Assembly (NCBI RefSeq): GCF_007097385.1
Contig: NZ_VJZS01000005.1
Span: 1 to 49,216 of the forward strand
Source: Flavobacterium sp. ZT3R18
GTDB taxonomy: Bacteria; Bacteroidota; Bacteroidia; Flavobacteriales; Flavobacteriaceae
DNA length: 49,216 nt
Reading direction: 5' to 3'
The notes under the pieces are model-generated. The model was not told where the DNA came from and did no database searches. It was given only the letters and a program-made list of their open reading frames with translations. How positions within the stretch are numbered: position 1 is the first letter of the stretch; the number at the start of each line of letters is the position of its first letter. Below, in pieces: positions 25,997 through 35,648 of the stretch. A program made the translations under genes and the position numbers.

Positions 25997-28900
25997 ATGA
26001 AAAAAACAATACTTATTTATCTATTCTTATGCTGTGCTTTTTTTAGTTTTGAGAGCACAAAAGCACAAACCCTTCAAGCAGGAGATATTGCTTTTGTAGG
26101 GCTTGACTTTGCTGGTTCTGATGGATTTTCCTTCATTGCCCTAAAACCACTTCCTGCTGGAGAGACACTCTATTTTGCAGAAGAAGGTTGGCACACTGGA
26201 AACGTTTGGAATACTTTAGAAACTCATTTGCAATGGACCATTCCCGCTGGAGGTATTGCTTGTGGTACTATAATTTCGATTGTTGAGACAGCTGTAGATA
26301 CCTTCACCATAACAGGAGCGACTGGAGCAGTAACATATGGTTATAAACCAGCTGGTCCTGGATTCCAATTGGGTGGTTCTGGCGATCAAATACTGGCATA
26401 CCAAAGCGCGACAGGAGTAAGACCTACCAACCCTACATTCATTGCTGGCGTACATGCTGAAGCAGATGCAGTAAATTATAATGACAGTACTAAATGGTCC
26501 ACTCAAGCAGTAGCAGGCTCCGAGAGTATTGTGCCATTAGGACTTACCAATGGAGTAGATTGTATCTCTCTTTTTTCAAAAGGGCAGCCCACTGAACCAG
26601 GATACAATAAATACACAGGTACCCTTACAGGCACTGCTGCAGCAATTAGAGCCAGTATCAATAATGTCGCCAACTGGGGAAATTCTACTACTGCAACATT
26701 AGGAATACTACCCAGTAATTACGCAACTCCCGTTATCAATTGTGCAGTTGCAACCACACCAACGGTAACCACCACCACCGCAACAGGCGTAGGTGCTGTA
26801 AAAGCCACTATGGGTGGTAATGTTACCGCAGATGCTGGTGCAGCAGTAACCGAAAGAGGTATTGTTTGGGCAACAACAGCAAACCCAACAACGGCAAATA
26901 CCAAAATAACAAACGGCACCGGGACAGGTGTTTTTAGTGGTTTAGTATCTTCTTTACCTGCTGGCACTACTGTCAATTACAGAGCGTATGCCATCAATTC
27001 TGGAGGGACAAGTTATGGTGCTAATTTGAGTTTTACAACCGGTGCTGCATTATCGGCAATCACTAACAAAACTAATGTAACTTGTAATGGAGGTAGTAAT
27101 GGTACGGCTTGGGTAACTGCTTCGGGCGGTGCGCCTCCTTATAGTTATTTATGGTCATCTGGGGGAACGGGAGCTACAGCAACTGGATTAACGGCAGGAC
27201 CCTATACCTGTACTATAACAGATAGCGAATTAACTCAATTTACAACGGGATCTATTGCTGTCTCACAGACTCCGCCATTGAATGCATCAATTTCAAGTAC
27301 TATTGCTACTTGCAATGGAGGAAGCAATGGTACAGCTACTGTAGTAGATCCTACTAATGTAACTGGTCCATTCTCTTACCTTTGGTCAACAGGAGCAACT
27401 GGAACTACAGCTTCAGGATTGGCTGCAGGCCCATACACTTGTCGTATAACTGCTCCGAATACGTGTTCTATTATCAAAAATTTTAATATCACTCAGCCAC
27501 CAGCGATAACTGCTACAACTACACAAACTAGTGTGAGTTGCAATGGAGGAAGCAATGGTACAGCAACTGTAGTAGGTGCTACTGGCGGAACAGGAACTCT
27601 AACCTATTCTTGGAATACAAATCCTGTACAAACAACGGCAACAGCAACAGGATTAGCGGCTTCGGCAACACCTTATGTTTGTACAATTACTGATATTAAT
27701 TTGTGTAGCATTACTAAAAATGTTACTATCATTGAACCACAAGCTATAATTACTAGTATTACGGGAGCAAATGCTATTTGTCTGGGATCCACAACTACCC
27801 TTTCGCCAACAACAGGCGGAACTTGGGCAAGTAGCAATACAGCTGTAGCAACAGTTACCGATGCTGGGGTTGTAACGGGGGTTTCGAATGGAACGGCTAC
27901 TTTTACTTTTACTCAAACTAGTACGGGTTGCCCATCTGCTCCAACGGCTGCGGTAACTGTAAATGCAAATCCAACGGCTAGCATTACTGGTGCAAATCCT
28001 ATTTGTGTTGGTGTTACTTCGGCTCTTTCGCCAACAACAGGCGGAACTTGGGCGAGTAGCAACACAGCTGTAGCAACGGTTACCGATGCTGGGGTTGTAA
28101 CTGGAGTTTCGAATGGGACGGCTACTTTTACTTTTACTCAAACTAGTACGGGTTGCCCATCTGCTCCAACGGCTGCGATAACTGTAAATGCACTGCCAAT
28201 TACTACAATTCTTGGTGCAAATGCTATATGTGTGGGTTCTACTACTACTCTTTCGCCAACAACAGGCGGAACTTGGATGAGTAGTAATACAGCTATTGCA
28301 CCTGTTACCAATGGAGGCACAACAATAGGTGTTACTAATGGAATAGCTACTTTTATTTTTAGACTAAATAGTACTGGATGTAGCTCTGCTCCAACGGCTG
28401 CGATAACTGTAAAAGCATTACCGACTACAACTATTCTCGGTGCAAATGCTATTTGTGTGGGATCGACTACTACCCTTTCTCCAACAACAGGCGGAACTTG
28501 GGCAAGTAGCAGTGCAGCTGTAGCAACAGTTACCAATGCGGGTGTCGTAACGGGAGTATCCAATGGATCCGCTACTTTTACTTTTACTCAAACAAGTACG
28601 GGTTGCCCATCTTCTCCAACGGCTGCGATAACTGTAAACGCATTACCAACTACAACTATTCTTGGTGCAAATGCTATTTGTATGGGATCTACTACTACTC
28701 TTTCTCCAACAACAGGCGGAACTTGGGCGAGTAGTAATACAGCTGTAGCAACGGTTACCGATGCGGGTCTTGTAACTGGAGTATCTGATGGATCGGCAAC
28801 TTTTACTTTTACTAAAACTAGTACGGGATGCGTATCTGCTCCAACTGCTGCAATAACTGTAAATGCACTACCAACGGCTAACATTACTGGTACAAATGCT

Positions 28901-30673
28901 ATTTGTATAGGTTCTACTACTACTCTTTCGCCAACAACAGGCGGAACTTGGATGAGTAGTAATACAGCTATTGCACCTGTTACCAATGCAGGTACAATAA
29001 TTGGTGTTACTAATGGATCGGCTACTTTTATTTATACTCAAACAAGCACTGGTTGCGTATCAGCTCCAACTGCTGCGGTAACTGTAAATGCATTACCAAC
29101 GGCTAACATCACTGGAACAAATACTATTTGTGTTAATGGTACTTCTACTCTTTCGCCAACAACGGGTGGAACTTGGACTAGTAGCAATACAGCTGTAGCA
29201 ACGGTTACCGATGCGGGTCTTGTAACTGGAGTATCTAATGGATCAGCAACTTTTACTTTTACTCAAACAAGTACTGGATGCAACTCTGCTCCAACTGCTG
29301 CAATAACCGTAAATGCATTACCAATTGCTACTATTAGTGGTACAAATGCTATATGTGTGGGTTCTACTACTACTCTTTCGCCAACAACAGGCGGAACTTG
29401 GATGAGTAGTAATACAGCTATTGCACCTGTTACCAATGCAGGTACAGTAATTGGTGTCACCAATGGATCTGCTACTTTTATTTATACTCAAACCAATACG
29501 GGATGCGTATCTGATCCAACTGCTGCGGTAACTGTAAATGCATTACCAACTGCAACTATTACAAGTACAAATCTTATTTGTGTAGGTACTACTTCGACTG
29601 TTTTGCCAAATACTGGCGGAACTTGGGCGAGTAGCAACAACTCAGTAGCAACCGTTACTAATGCGGGTCTTGTAACTGGTGTTGCTAATGGTTCAGCTAC
29701 TTTTACATTTACTCAAACCAATACGGGATGCGTATCTGATCCGACTGATGCGGTAACTGTAAATGCATTACCAGCTGCAACTATTACGGGTTCAAATCCT
29801 ATTTGTGTAGGTTCTACTTCGGCTCTTTCACCAACAACAGGCGGAATTTGGGCGAGTAGTAATACAGCAGTAGCAACCGTTACCAATGCGGGAGTTGTAA
29901 CTGGTGTATCTAATGGATCGGCTACTTTTACTTTTACTAAAACTAGTACGGGTTGCGTATCTGATCCAACTGCTGCGGTAACTGTAAATGAGACAGCAGC
30001 TCCAACAGCTACAGCGACACAACCATTTTGTAGTTCGGCTATTGTTGCTGATTTAGTAGCAACAGGAACAGATACCAAATGGTACGATGCCACAAACAAT
30101 GGGAATTTATTGACCAGTTCAACCGTTCTGGTTTCTGGAAATAAATATTATGTTTCGCAAACTTTAAACTCATGCGAAAGCATCAGAACTGAAGTATCAG
30201 TTTCAATTACAGTAATAAATAAAACAATTACACAAACAGGAAACACACTAATGGCAAATCAAACTGGAGCTAGTTACCAATGGTTCAAATGCCCTAGTGA
30301 ACTATTGTCAGTAGAAACAAATCAAAGTATTACTCCAACAAGTACGGGTTCTTATGCTGTTGGGATAAGTTTGAATGGCTGTTTAGCAACTTCCGATTGT
30401 GTCACTGTAACCATATTAGGAAAAGATATCTTTGAGAAAGAAGAAGTTTTAACTATTTACCCTAATCCAAACAAAGGAATCTTGAATATCAAATCTGATT
30501 TTGAAGGAGTTTTCATAATCACGGATCAACTAGGAAAAACTGTAAAAACATTCAAAGTATTGAACAGTGATTACAACAGCATAAATATAGAGTCCCTAAG
30601 CGATGGAGCTTATTATTTACGTGCAACCAACGGAACTAAGATTGTTTCTAAAAAACTGATTATTAAAAAATAA
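25997..30673 (+). CDS. Large T9SS-secreted repeat adhesin
   Basis: A 1558-residue cell-surface or secreted protein. The order is: a signal peptide (about 1-24, ending KAQ); an N-terminal domain (25-245) with GDIAFVGLDFAGSDGFSF and many aromatics; one fibronectin/Ig-like module (about 250-352); three SprB-type repeats (from about 353, 430 and 508, each starting with a TCNGGSNGT-like motif); ten Big_2/Ig-like repeats of about 75 residues (587-1333); an Ig-like linker (1335-1480) with PFCSSAIVADL; and a type A T9SS sorting domain (from about 1485, IYPNPNKGILNI to SKKLIIKK). Each Big_2-like repeat holds two Cys (ICxG and STGC), possibly a disulfide. The layout suggests adhesion or gliding on surfaces; the ligand is unknown. 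Confidence 0.93.
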   Translation: MKKTILIYLFLCCAFFSFESTKAQTLQAGDIAFVGLDFAGSDGFSFIALKPLPAGETLYFAEEGWHTGNVWNTLETHLQWTIPAGGIACGTIISIVETAVDTFTITGATGAVTYGYKPAGPGFQLGGSGDQILAYQSATGVRPTNPTFIAGVHAEADAVNYNDSTKWSTQAVAGSESIVPLGLTNGVDCISLFSKGQPTEPGYNKYTGTLTGTAAAIRASINNVANWGNSTTATLGILPSNYATPVINCAVATTPTVTTTTATGVGAVKATMGGNVTADAGAAVTERGIVWATTANPTTANTKITNGTGTGVFSGLVSSLPAGTTVNYRAYAINSGGTSYGANLSFTTGAALSAITNKTNVTCNGGSNGTAWVTASGGAPPYSYLWSSGGTGATATGLTAGPYTCTITDSELTQFTTGSIAVSQTPPLNASISSTIATCNGGSNGTATVVDPTNVTGPFSYLWSTGATGTTASGLAAGPYTCRITAPNTCSIIKNFNITQPPAITATTTQTSVSCNGGSNGTATVVGATGGTGTLTYSWNTNPVQTTATATGLAASATPYVCTITDINLCSITKNVTIIEPQAIITSITGANAICLGSTTTLSPTTGGTWASSNTAVATVTDAGVVTGVSNGTATFTFTQTSTGCPSAPTAAVTVNANPTASITGANPICVGVTSALSPTTGGTWASSNTAVATVTDAGVVTGVSNGTATFTFTQTSTGCPSAPTAAITVNALPITTILGANAICVGSTTTLSPTTGGTWMSSNTAIAPVTNGGTTIGVTNGIATFIFRLNSTGCSSAPTAAITVKALPTTTILGANAICVGSTTTLSPTTGGTWASSSAAVATVTNAGVVTGVSNGSATFTFTQTSTGCPSSPTAAITVNALPTTTILGANAICMGSTTTLSPTTGGTWASSNTAVATVTDAGLVTGVSDGSATFTFTKTSTGCVSAPTAAITVNALPTANITGTNAICIGSTTTLSPTTGGTWMSSNTAIAPVTNAGTIIGVTNGSATFIYTQTSTGCVSAPTAAVTVNALPTANITGTNTICVNGTSTLSPTTGGTWTSSNTAVATVTDAGLVTGVSNGSATFTFTQTSTGCNSAPTAAITVNALPIATISGTNAICVGSTTTLSPTTGGTWMSSNTAIAPVTNAGTVIGVTNGSATFIYTQTNTGCVSDPTAAVTVNALPTATITSTNLICVGTTSTVLPNTGGTWASSNNSVATVTNAGLVTGVANGSATFTFTQTNTGCVSDPTDAVTVNALPAATITGSNPICVGSTSALSPTTGGIWASSNTAVATVTNAGVVTGVSNGSATFTFTKTSTGCVSDPTAAVTVNETAAPTATATQPFCSSAIVADLVATGTDTKWYDATNNGNLLTSSTVLVSGNKYYVSQTLNSCESIRTEVSVSITVINKTITQTGNTLMANQTGASYQWFKCPSELLSVETNQSITPTSTGSYAVGISLNGCLATSDCVTVTILGKDIFEKEEVLTIYPNPNKGILNIKSDFEGVFIITDQLGKTVKTFKVLNSDYNSINIESLSDGAYYLRATNGTKIVSKKLIIKK
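27760..29990 (+). repeat. Ten tandem 225-bp coding repeats in the adhesin
   Basis: Each unit encodes about 75 residues containing a LSPTTGGTW motif and a TSTGC motif. Two sub-types alternate unevenly: most units have WASSNTAVATVTxAG, while units 3, 6 and 8 have WMSSNTAIAPVTNxG and a TxIGVTNG ending. Long stretches are nearly identical at DNA level, so expansion, contraction and gene conversion are likely, and assembly from short reads would be difficult here. Confidence 0.92.
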
Positions 30674-30689
30674 TAAAAGGAATTATTAC

Positions 30690-30746
30690 TATTCAGCTAT
30701 AGTTTTCAGAATTAACTACAAAGTAATTCTGAAAACGAACTGAATA
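30690..30746 (+). terminator. Hairpin after the adhesin gene
   Basis: GTTTTCAGAATTA (30702-30714) pairs exactly with 30724-30736, and TATTCAG (30690-30696) pairs with CTGAATA (30740-30746) beyond a small internal loop. It has no T run directly after it, but it lies 17 bases after the stop and before the stronger terminator. Confidence 0.55.
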
Positions 30747-30768
30747 GAAGTTGCAGAAATTAAAAATG

Positions 30769-30799
30769 AAAAAGGCTGTCCATCTAGGCAGCCTTTTTT
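30769..30799. terminator. Bidirectional terminator between the adhesin and dnaB
   Basis: AAAAAGGCTG (30769-30778) pairs with CAGCCTTTTT (30789-30798), followed by more T. It separates two converging genes and can serve both strands. Confidence 0.88.
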
Positions 30800-30806
30800 G
30801 TTTTTC

Positions 30807-32354
30807 CTAAAAAGGAACATCCCCATCATCATCGTCATCATTATTAAAGTTACTTCCGAAAGCCTCATTTGCCGAAGGAAGATTTTTGGTAACAAACGAA
30901 CTTTCGTCATGGTTCATACTAGATGGTAAATCATCATAACCACCGCTGTGATCATCTAAATTATCAAATTTACCCAAATGTCCAATAAACTTCAAACGAA
31001 CGTTTTCTATACCACCATTTCTATGTTTGGCGATCATAATCTCGGCTTGTCCAGCAGTTGGAGACGCTTCATCATCATCCCATTCATCAATTTTATAATA
31101 TTCGGGACGGTATAAAAATGAAACAATATCGGCATCTTGCTCAATCGCTCCAGATTCACGAAGATCCGAAAGCAAAGGTCTTTTACTAGAACCACGCGTT
31201 TCTACAGCACGCGATAACTGGGAAAGGGCTATTACAGGAACATTCAATTCCTTGGCCAATGCTTTTAAATTTCGAGAGATAGTCGATATCTCCTGCTCTC
31301 TATTTCCTCCACCTTTTCCGTTTCCTCCTGCCGTCATCAATTGCAAATAATCGACAATTATGATTTTGATACCGTGTTGTGACACCAAACGTCTTGCTTT
31401 TGCTCTTAAATCAAAAATGGATAAAGAAGGGGTATCATCAATAAAAAGCGGGGCTTTTTCTAGATTTTTCACTTTGGTACTCAACATTGTCCATTCGTGT
31501 GGCTCTAATTTTCCTGTACGTAATTTTTCTGAAGACAAGCCTGTTTCAGACGAAATCAAACGAGTAATCAACTGTACAGATGCCATCTCTAGAGAGAACA
31601 AGGCAACTGGATGTCCGTAGTCGATAGCTATATTTCTAGCCATAGAAAGTACGAATGCTGTTTTTCCCATTGCGGGTCTCGCGGCAATAATAATTAAATC
31701 ACTAGGTTGCCAGCCTGAGGTAAGCTTGTCTAAATTAGTAAAACCAGTCTCAACACCACTAAGTCCTTCCTGTTTGCTAATTTCTTCAATACGTTTCTTG
31801 GCTTGTAAAACTAAGCTTTGAGCTGTTTCAGAACTACGTTTGATGTTTCCTTGAGTAACCTCATATAATTTTGACTCTGCTTGGTCTAATAAATTAAATA
31901 CATCGGTGGTTTCGTCATACGCATCTTCGATAATTTCAGAGGATATCCGAATCAAACTCCGTTGAATAAACTTTTGAAGAATAATTCTAGAGTGAAACTC
32001 AATGTGAGCCGAAGAGGAAATTTTTTGCGTAAGCTGAATTAAATAAAAATCGCCACCCGCTAGGTCTAATTTGGCATTTTTTCTAAGTTGAGCCGAAACG
32101 GTCAATAAATCGATTGGCTGTGTATCGGTAAACAATTGAACTATGGCTTCAAAAATATGTTTGTGTGCTTCCTTATAGAAAGCATCAGGTTGCAGGATAT
32201 CAATTACCTCATCTACTCCTTTTTTATCAATCATCATTGCACCAAGTACTGCCTCTTCCAGATCTAGTACTTGTGGGGGTAATTTTCCTTTTTCAAGGTT
32301 TATTATAGTTGTTTTATCCACTTTAACTGGACTTATATTCTTGAAATTTTCCAT
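30807..32354 (-). CDS. dnaB: Replicative DNA helicase DnaB
   Basis: Hexameric helicase that unwinds DNA at the replication fork. The 515 residues give an N-terminal DnaB domain (about 25-130), a linker helix, and a RecA-like ATPase core with Walker A ARPAMGKTAFVLSMARNIA near 226, Walker B IIIVDYLQLM, the EQDADIVSFLYRPEYY segment and AKHRNGG near 450. The last 60 residues form an acidic, Asn/Ser-rich tail ending DDDDDGDVPF. That tip resembles the C-terminal peptide of single-stranded DNA-binding protein (DDDIPF), which is unusual for a helicase and may recruit SSB-binding proteins. It is the first gene met after the converging adhesin; accA lies upstream on the same strand. Confidence 0.97.
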   Translation of the reverse strand: MENFKNISPVKVDKTTIINLEKGKLPPQVLDLEEAVLGAMMIDKKGVDEVIDILQPDAFYKEAHKHIFEAIVQLFTDTQPIDLLTVSAQLRKNAKLDLAGGDFYLIQLTQKISSSAHIEFHSRIILQKFIQRSLIRISSEIIEDAYDETTDVFNLLDQAESKLYEVTQGNIKRSSETAQSLVLQAKKRIEEISKQEGLSGVETGFTNLDKLTSGWQPSDLIIIAARPAMGKTAFVLSMARNIAIDYGHPVALFSLEMASVQLITRLISSETGLSSEKLRTGKLEPHEWTMLSTKVKNLEKAPLFIDDTPSLSIFDLRAKARRLVSQHGIKIIIVDYLQLMTAGGNGKGGGNREQEISTISRNLKALAKELNVPVIALSQLSRAVETRGSSKRPLLSDLRESGAIEQDADIVSFLYRPEYYKIDEWDDDEASPTAGQAEIMIAKHRNGGIENVRLKFIGHLGKFDNLDDHSGGYDDLPSSMNHDESSFVTKNLPSANEAFGSNFNNDDDDDGDVPF

Positions 32355-32449
32355 GTAGCGAAAGTAACTAAAATTATAAAAAGATGGCTATTGAGTTATT
32401 ACTATTAATTGTTTATAAATACTTGTTTATTGTTTATAACCCAAAAAAA

Positions 32450-32490
32450 AATCCGTCTCATCCCATTTTTAGAACGAGAGGAAACGGATT
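32450..32490 (-). terminator. Terminator after accA
   Basis: On the minus strand AATCCGT (complement of 32484-32490) pairs with ACGGATT (complement of 32450-32456), with further CTC/GAG pairing inside. A run of T follows (complement of the A run at 32443-32450). It ends accA, whose stop is at 32510, before dnaB. Confidence 0.8.
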
Positions 32491-32509
32491 AAGATTATAA
32501 AAAAAGATT

Positions 32510-33463
32510 TTACTCTTTGTATTCACCCATCTTACAGTATTTATCCATTCTTTGAGCAATTAATTCGGCTGTTGATAAATCTTTGAGTTCATTGTATCCT
32601 TTCATGATATATTGTTCCACTGTAGTAAAAGTAGTCTCTCTATCATAATGAGCTCCTCCAAGAGGTTCCGGAATAATATCATCGACTAATTTTTGCTTTT
32701 TCATATCGGCAGAAGTTAACTTTAATGCATCTGCAGCTTTTTCTTTATAGTCCCAACTTTTCCATAAAATAGAAGAACAAGACTCTGGGGAGATTACAGA
32801 ATACCAAGTGTTTTCAAGCATATAAACGCGATCTCCAACACCTATTCCCAATGCGCCTCCCGAAGCACCTTCTCCAACAATAATTGTAATAATAGGCACT
32901 TTAAGACGTACCATTTCGAATATATTTCTGGCAATGGCCTCTCCTTGACCACGTTCTTCGGCTTCCAGTCCTGGATAAGCTCCCGGAGTATCAATTAAAG
33001 TAACTACCGGTACACCAAATTTCTCAGCCATTTTCATTAAACGCAAGGCTTTTCTATATCCTTCTGGATTTGCCATTCCAAAATTTCTATACTGACGCGT
33101 TTTGGTATTGTATCCTTTTTGTTGACCAATAATCATGAAAGATTGACCGCCTATTTTACCCAAACCACCAATCATGGCTTTATCATCTTTAAAACCCCTA
33201 TCGCCATGTAGCTCCAGAAAAGTTTCACCGCACAACCCTCTGATATGATCTAAAGTATAAGGTCTACTAGGATGTCTTGATAACTGTACCCGTTGCCAAG
33301 CCGTTAAGTTTTTATAAATTTGCTTTTTGGTATCTTCTAATTTCTTATTGATTTGCTTACAGGTATTTGTAACGTCAACATCTGACTCCAGACCAATAAC
33401 AACACATTTATCTAATTGCTCTTCAAGTTCTTTTATTGGAAGCTCAAAATCTAAATATTCCAT
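32510..33463 (-). CDS. accA: Acetyl-CoA carboxylase carboxyltransferase subunit alpha
   Basis: Half of the carboxyltransferase that moves CO2 from biotin (on AccB) to acetyl-CoA for fatty acid synthesis; it works with AccD. The 317-residue length and sequence are typical: an N-terminal helix ([20 protein letters not shown]), [17 protein letters not shown] [54 protein letters not shown] and the oxyanion-hole segment [20 protein letters not shown], then [16 protein letters not shown] −7 box TATATTTG lies at 33512-33519 (minus), 49 bases upstream of the ATG. It is monocistronic by its own terminator. Confidence 0.96.
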   Translation of the reverse strand: MEYLDFELPIKELEEQLDKCVVIGLESDVDVTNTCKQINKKLEDTKKQIYKNLTAWQRVQLSRHPSRPYTLDHIRGLCGETFLELHGDRGFKDDKAMIGGLGKIGGQSFMIIGQQKGYNTKTRQYRNFGMANPEGYRKALRLMKMAEKFGVPVVTLIDTPGAYPGLEAEERGQGEAIARNIFEMVRLKVPIITIIVGEGASGGALGIGVGDRVYMLENTWYSVISPESCSSILWKSWDYKEKAADALKLTSADMKKQKLVDDIIPEPLGGAHYDRETTFTTVEQYIMKGYNELKDLSTAELIAQRMDKYCKMGEYKE

Positions 33464-33577
33464 AGTATTTGTGCGGTTTTATTATTGTTTTAATTTTTCG
33501 TTTTGGAACTGCAAATATAAAATTTAATATCGTTCTATACTTGTTTTTTTTAAAAGTGTAAAAATAATATCAACTCT

Positions 33578-34468
33578 TTACTCTAATTGATCTTCTTTTC
33601 TATAGTGTTTAATTACCCCATTTAATATAACTGTTATGACAATTATGACTGCACCAATGTAAAATGCCGTGCTCATTTTTTCTTTTCCTCCAATAATGAA
33701 AAAAGCTAACACAATACCGTAGACAGGCTCTAAATTTGTAGTTAACATCACTGTATAAGGAGAAAGTTGTCGCATTACCATAACCGAAGCCGTAAAAGCA
33801 TAAGCCGTACAAACTGAAGCCAGAATTAAAATCAGAATCCAATTTTTTGTTGTCATCACAAAAAAGTCAGACGTGAATTTACCTTGAAATAAAAAATAAA
33901 TTGTGATAAAGAAAAATCCAGCTAAAAATTCATAAAACGAAATTACCGAAGGATCATGATCTTTAATTAATTTACCATTCATTAAAGTGAATAAAACACC
34001 CAGTATTATAGACACCAAAGCCAATACCATTCCGTTCAAATAATGAATCTCTACTTGCATAATCAGTCCCAAACCAGCTATTATTATCATACCAAAAAAC
34101 ACTTCATACCAAAGTATTCTTCTTCCAAAAAAAAGAGGTTCCAAAAGTGATGCAAAAAATGCCCCCAAGGAGAAAACGGATAAAGTTATAGAAACCGTCG
34201 AAATTTTTATGGCTTCAAAAAAGAAAATCCAATGCAAAGCAATTAGTAAGCCTACAACAATCAGTTTTAAAAAAGATTTAGGAGATACTCGAAAAGATTT
34301 CTTTTTGATTCCTATAAAAACAGCTATAAAAACTGCGGCAAAAAACATTCGATACCAAACCAAAAAATCAGAATCTATCGTTATTAACGCACCTAAAATA
34401 GCCGTAAAACCCCATATAAAAACAATGAAGTGTAAACTAAGGTAACTTTTTAAATTATCGTTTTGCAT
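33578..34468 (-). CDS. EamA/DMT-family transporter
   Basis: A 296-residue inner-membrane protein with about ten hydrophobic segments in two EamA repeats (about 8-135 and 148-285). The first ends ITLSVFSLGAFFASLLEPLFFGRR and the second TVMLTTNLEPVYGIVLAFFIIGGKE; the E-P within a membrane segment is the conserved motif of the drug/metabolite exporter superfamily. Substrate unknown; relatives export amino acids or metabolites. It overlaps the end of the LptF/G-type gene by 14 bases, so the two are translationally coupled. The C-terminus is Lys-rich and cytosolic. Confidence 0.9.
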   Translation of the reverse strand: MQNDNLKSYLSLHFIVFIWGFTAILGALITIDSDFLVWYRMFFAAVFIAVFIGIKKKSFRVSPKSFLKLIVVGLLIALHWIFFFEAIKISTVSITLSVFSLGAFFASLLEPLFFGRRILWYEVFFGMIIIAGLGLIMQVEIHYLNGMVLALVSIILGVLFTLMNGKLIKDHDPSVISFYEFLAGFFFITIYFLFQGKFTSDFFVMTTKNWILILILASVCTAYAFTASVMVMRQLSPYTVMLTTNLEPVYGIVLAFFIIGGKEKMSTAFYIGAVIIVITVILNGVIKHYRKEDQLE

Positions 34469-35546
34469 TTCGTAATAAATAAATAGCTAAAATTCCAAAA
34501 ACAATATTAGGCAACCAAACCGCCAAAAGTGGCGAAAACGATGATTTCTCGGCCAATACACCAAATATTTTATCCAAAAACACAAATGAAAATGCCACTG
34601 CTATTCCAATGGCTAGATTAGCTCCCATCCCTCCTCTTCGTTTCATTGAAGATACAGAAACGGCTATGATTGTTAGAATAAATGCCGATACAGGAACACT
34701 GTATTTTTTATACAAAACAACCAAATAGACATTAATATTAGACGATCCCCTCTTTCGTTCTTTATCTATAAAAGCATTCAAGTCTCCTAAACTTAATGTT
34801 TCTGCGATATAAACCACTGGCGCCAAATCTTCCAGATCAAAACTAAATTTCATCTTCTTTTCGGGTGCCTTTTCAATCACATCGCCTTCAATACCTACGC
34901 TTCTTTTGGTATAATCATATAAAGAATAAGTCTTGTCTTTTGGATTCCATTTGATTCTACTGGCTGTAATTTTATACTCTAATTTTTCTTTTTTAAACTT
35001 TTCCAAAGAAAAATTAAAAGCCATTTGAGACTCATTATTAAAACTATTTACATAGATAAACTCATTGTCGCTTATTTGCCTATACACATCCGTATTATTG
35101 CCCCGCATGAGTTCCTTACCGTTGTTTCTTAGATAAGTGTATCTAAAATTATTATATCCTTCGCTAGAAACTGGAATCACATAAAACCCCATCAGCAAAA
35201 CAAAAACAGATATTATGGATGCCCCAATTATATAAGGTCTCATGAACCGCGTAAATGAAATTCCAGAGCTTAAAATAGCAATAATCTCTGTATCATTCGC
35301 TAACTTCGACGTAAACCAAATGACCGATATAAACAAAAATATTGGAAAAAGATTGTTCATAAAGTAAATCGTAAAATGATAGTAATAAATGGCAATTTTC
35401 AAAACTGGCACTTGATTCTCAATCATTTTATTGATCTTCTCCGAAATATCTATAATAATCCCAATAGGTGCAAATAACAAAAGCATCACCGAAAAAGTGG
35501 CTAAATATCTCTTAAGTATGTATTTGTCTATTATTGTTAATCTCAT
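34455..35546 (-). CDS. LptF/LptG-family permease (YjgP/YjgQ)
   Basis: A 363-residue inner-membrane protein with six membrane helices: three N-terminal (about 12-115, including YLATFSVMLLLFAPIGIII and DTEIIAILSSGISFTRFMRPY), a large periplasmic beta-jellyroll part (about 125-265), and three C-terminal helices (275-360). This is the layout of LptF/LptG, which with the ATPase LptB extract lipopolysaccharide from the inner membrane and pass it to LptC. LptF and LptG cannot be told apart by eye. In flavobacteria the gene is usually beside tgt, as here. It overlaps the EamA gene, and a short tandem-repeat spacer separates it from tgt. Confidence 0.9.
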   Translation of the reverse strand: MRLTIIDKYILKRYLATFSVMLLLFAPIGIIIDISEKINKMIENQVPVLKIAIYYYHFTIYFMNNLFPIFLFISVIWFTSKLANDTEIIAILSSGISFTRFMRPYIIGASIISVFVLLMGFYVIPVSSEGYNNFRYTYLRNNGKELMRGNNTDVYRQISDNEFIYVNSFNNESQMAFNFSLEKFKKEKLEYKITASRIKWNPKDKTYSLYDYTKRSVGIEGDVIEKAPEKKMKFSFDLEDLAPVVYIAETLSLGDLNAFIDKERKRGSSNINVYLVVLYKKYSVPVSAFILTIIAVSVSSMKRRGGMGANLAIGIAVAFSFVFLDKIFGVLAEKSSFSPLLAVWLPNIVFGILAIYLLRNAKR

Positions 35547-35558
35547 AATGTAGGAGTT

Positions 35559-35645
35559 GGAAGATGGAAGATGGAAGATGGAAGTTTAGGATAAAAAACA
35601 AATTTTAACCGTCAAACACTTCCCGCTTCAAACTTCCCGCTTCAA
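35559..35645. repeat. Short tandem repeats between tgt and the LptF/G gene
   Basis: GGAAGAT repeats three times plus a partial fourth unit (35559-35584), and ACTTCCCGCTTCAA repeats exactly twice (35618-35645). Both units are potential slippage tracts. They lie in the 102-base spacer, so a length change would alter only the leader between two co-directional genes. Confidence 0.85.
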
Positions 35646-35648
35646 TTC

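Noticed and set aside
27760..29990. Regularly spaced repeats that could suggest a CRISPR array
   Set aside because: The repeat unit is 225 bp, entirely coding, with no unique spacers and no cas genes.
27653..30099. Several long minus-strand frames opposite the adhesin repeats
   Set aside because: They repeat with the same 225-bp period as the adhesin and consist of V/T/A- or S/R/C-rich shadow sequence.
30716..30910. A 64-codon minus-strand frame overlapping the dnaB 3' end
   Set aside because: It is in a different frame from dnaB and runs through a terminator.
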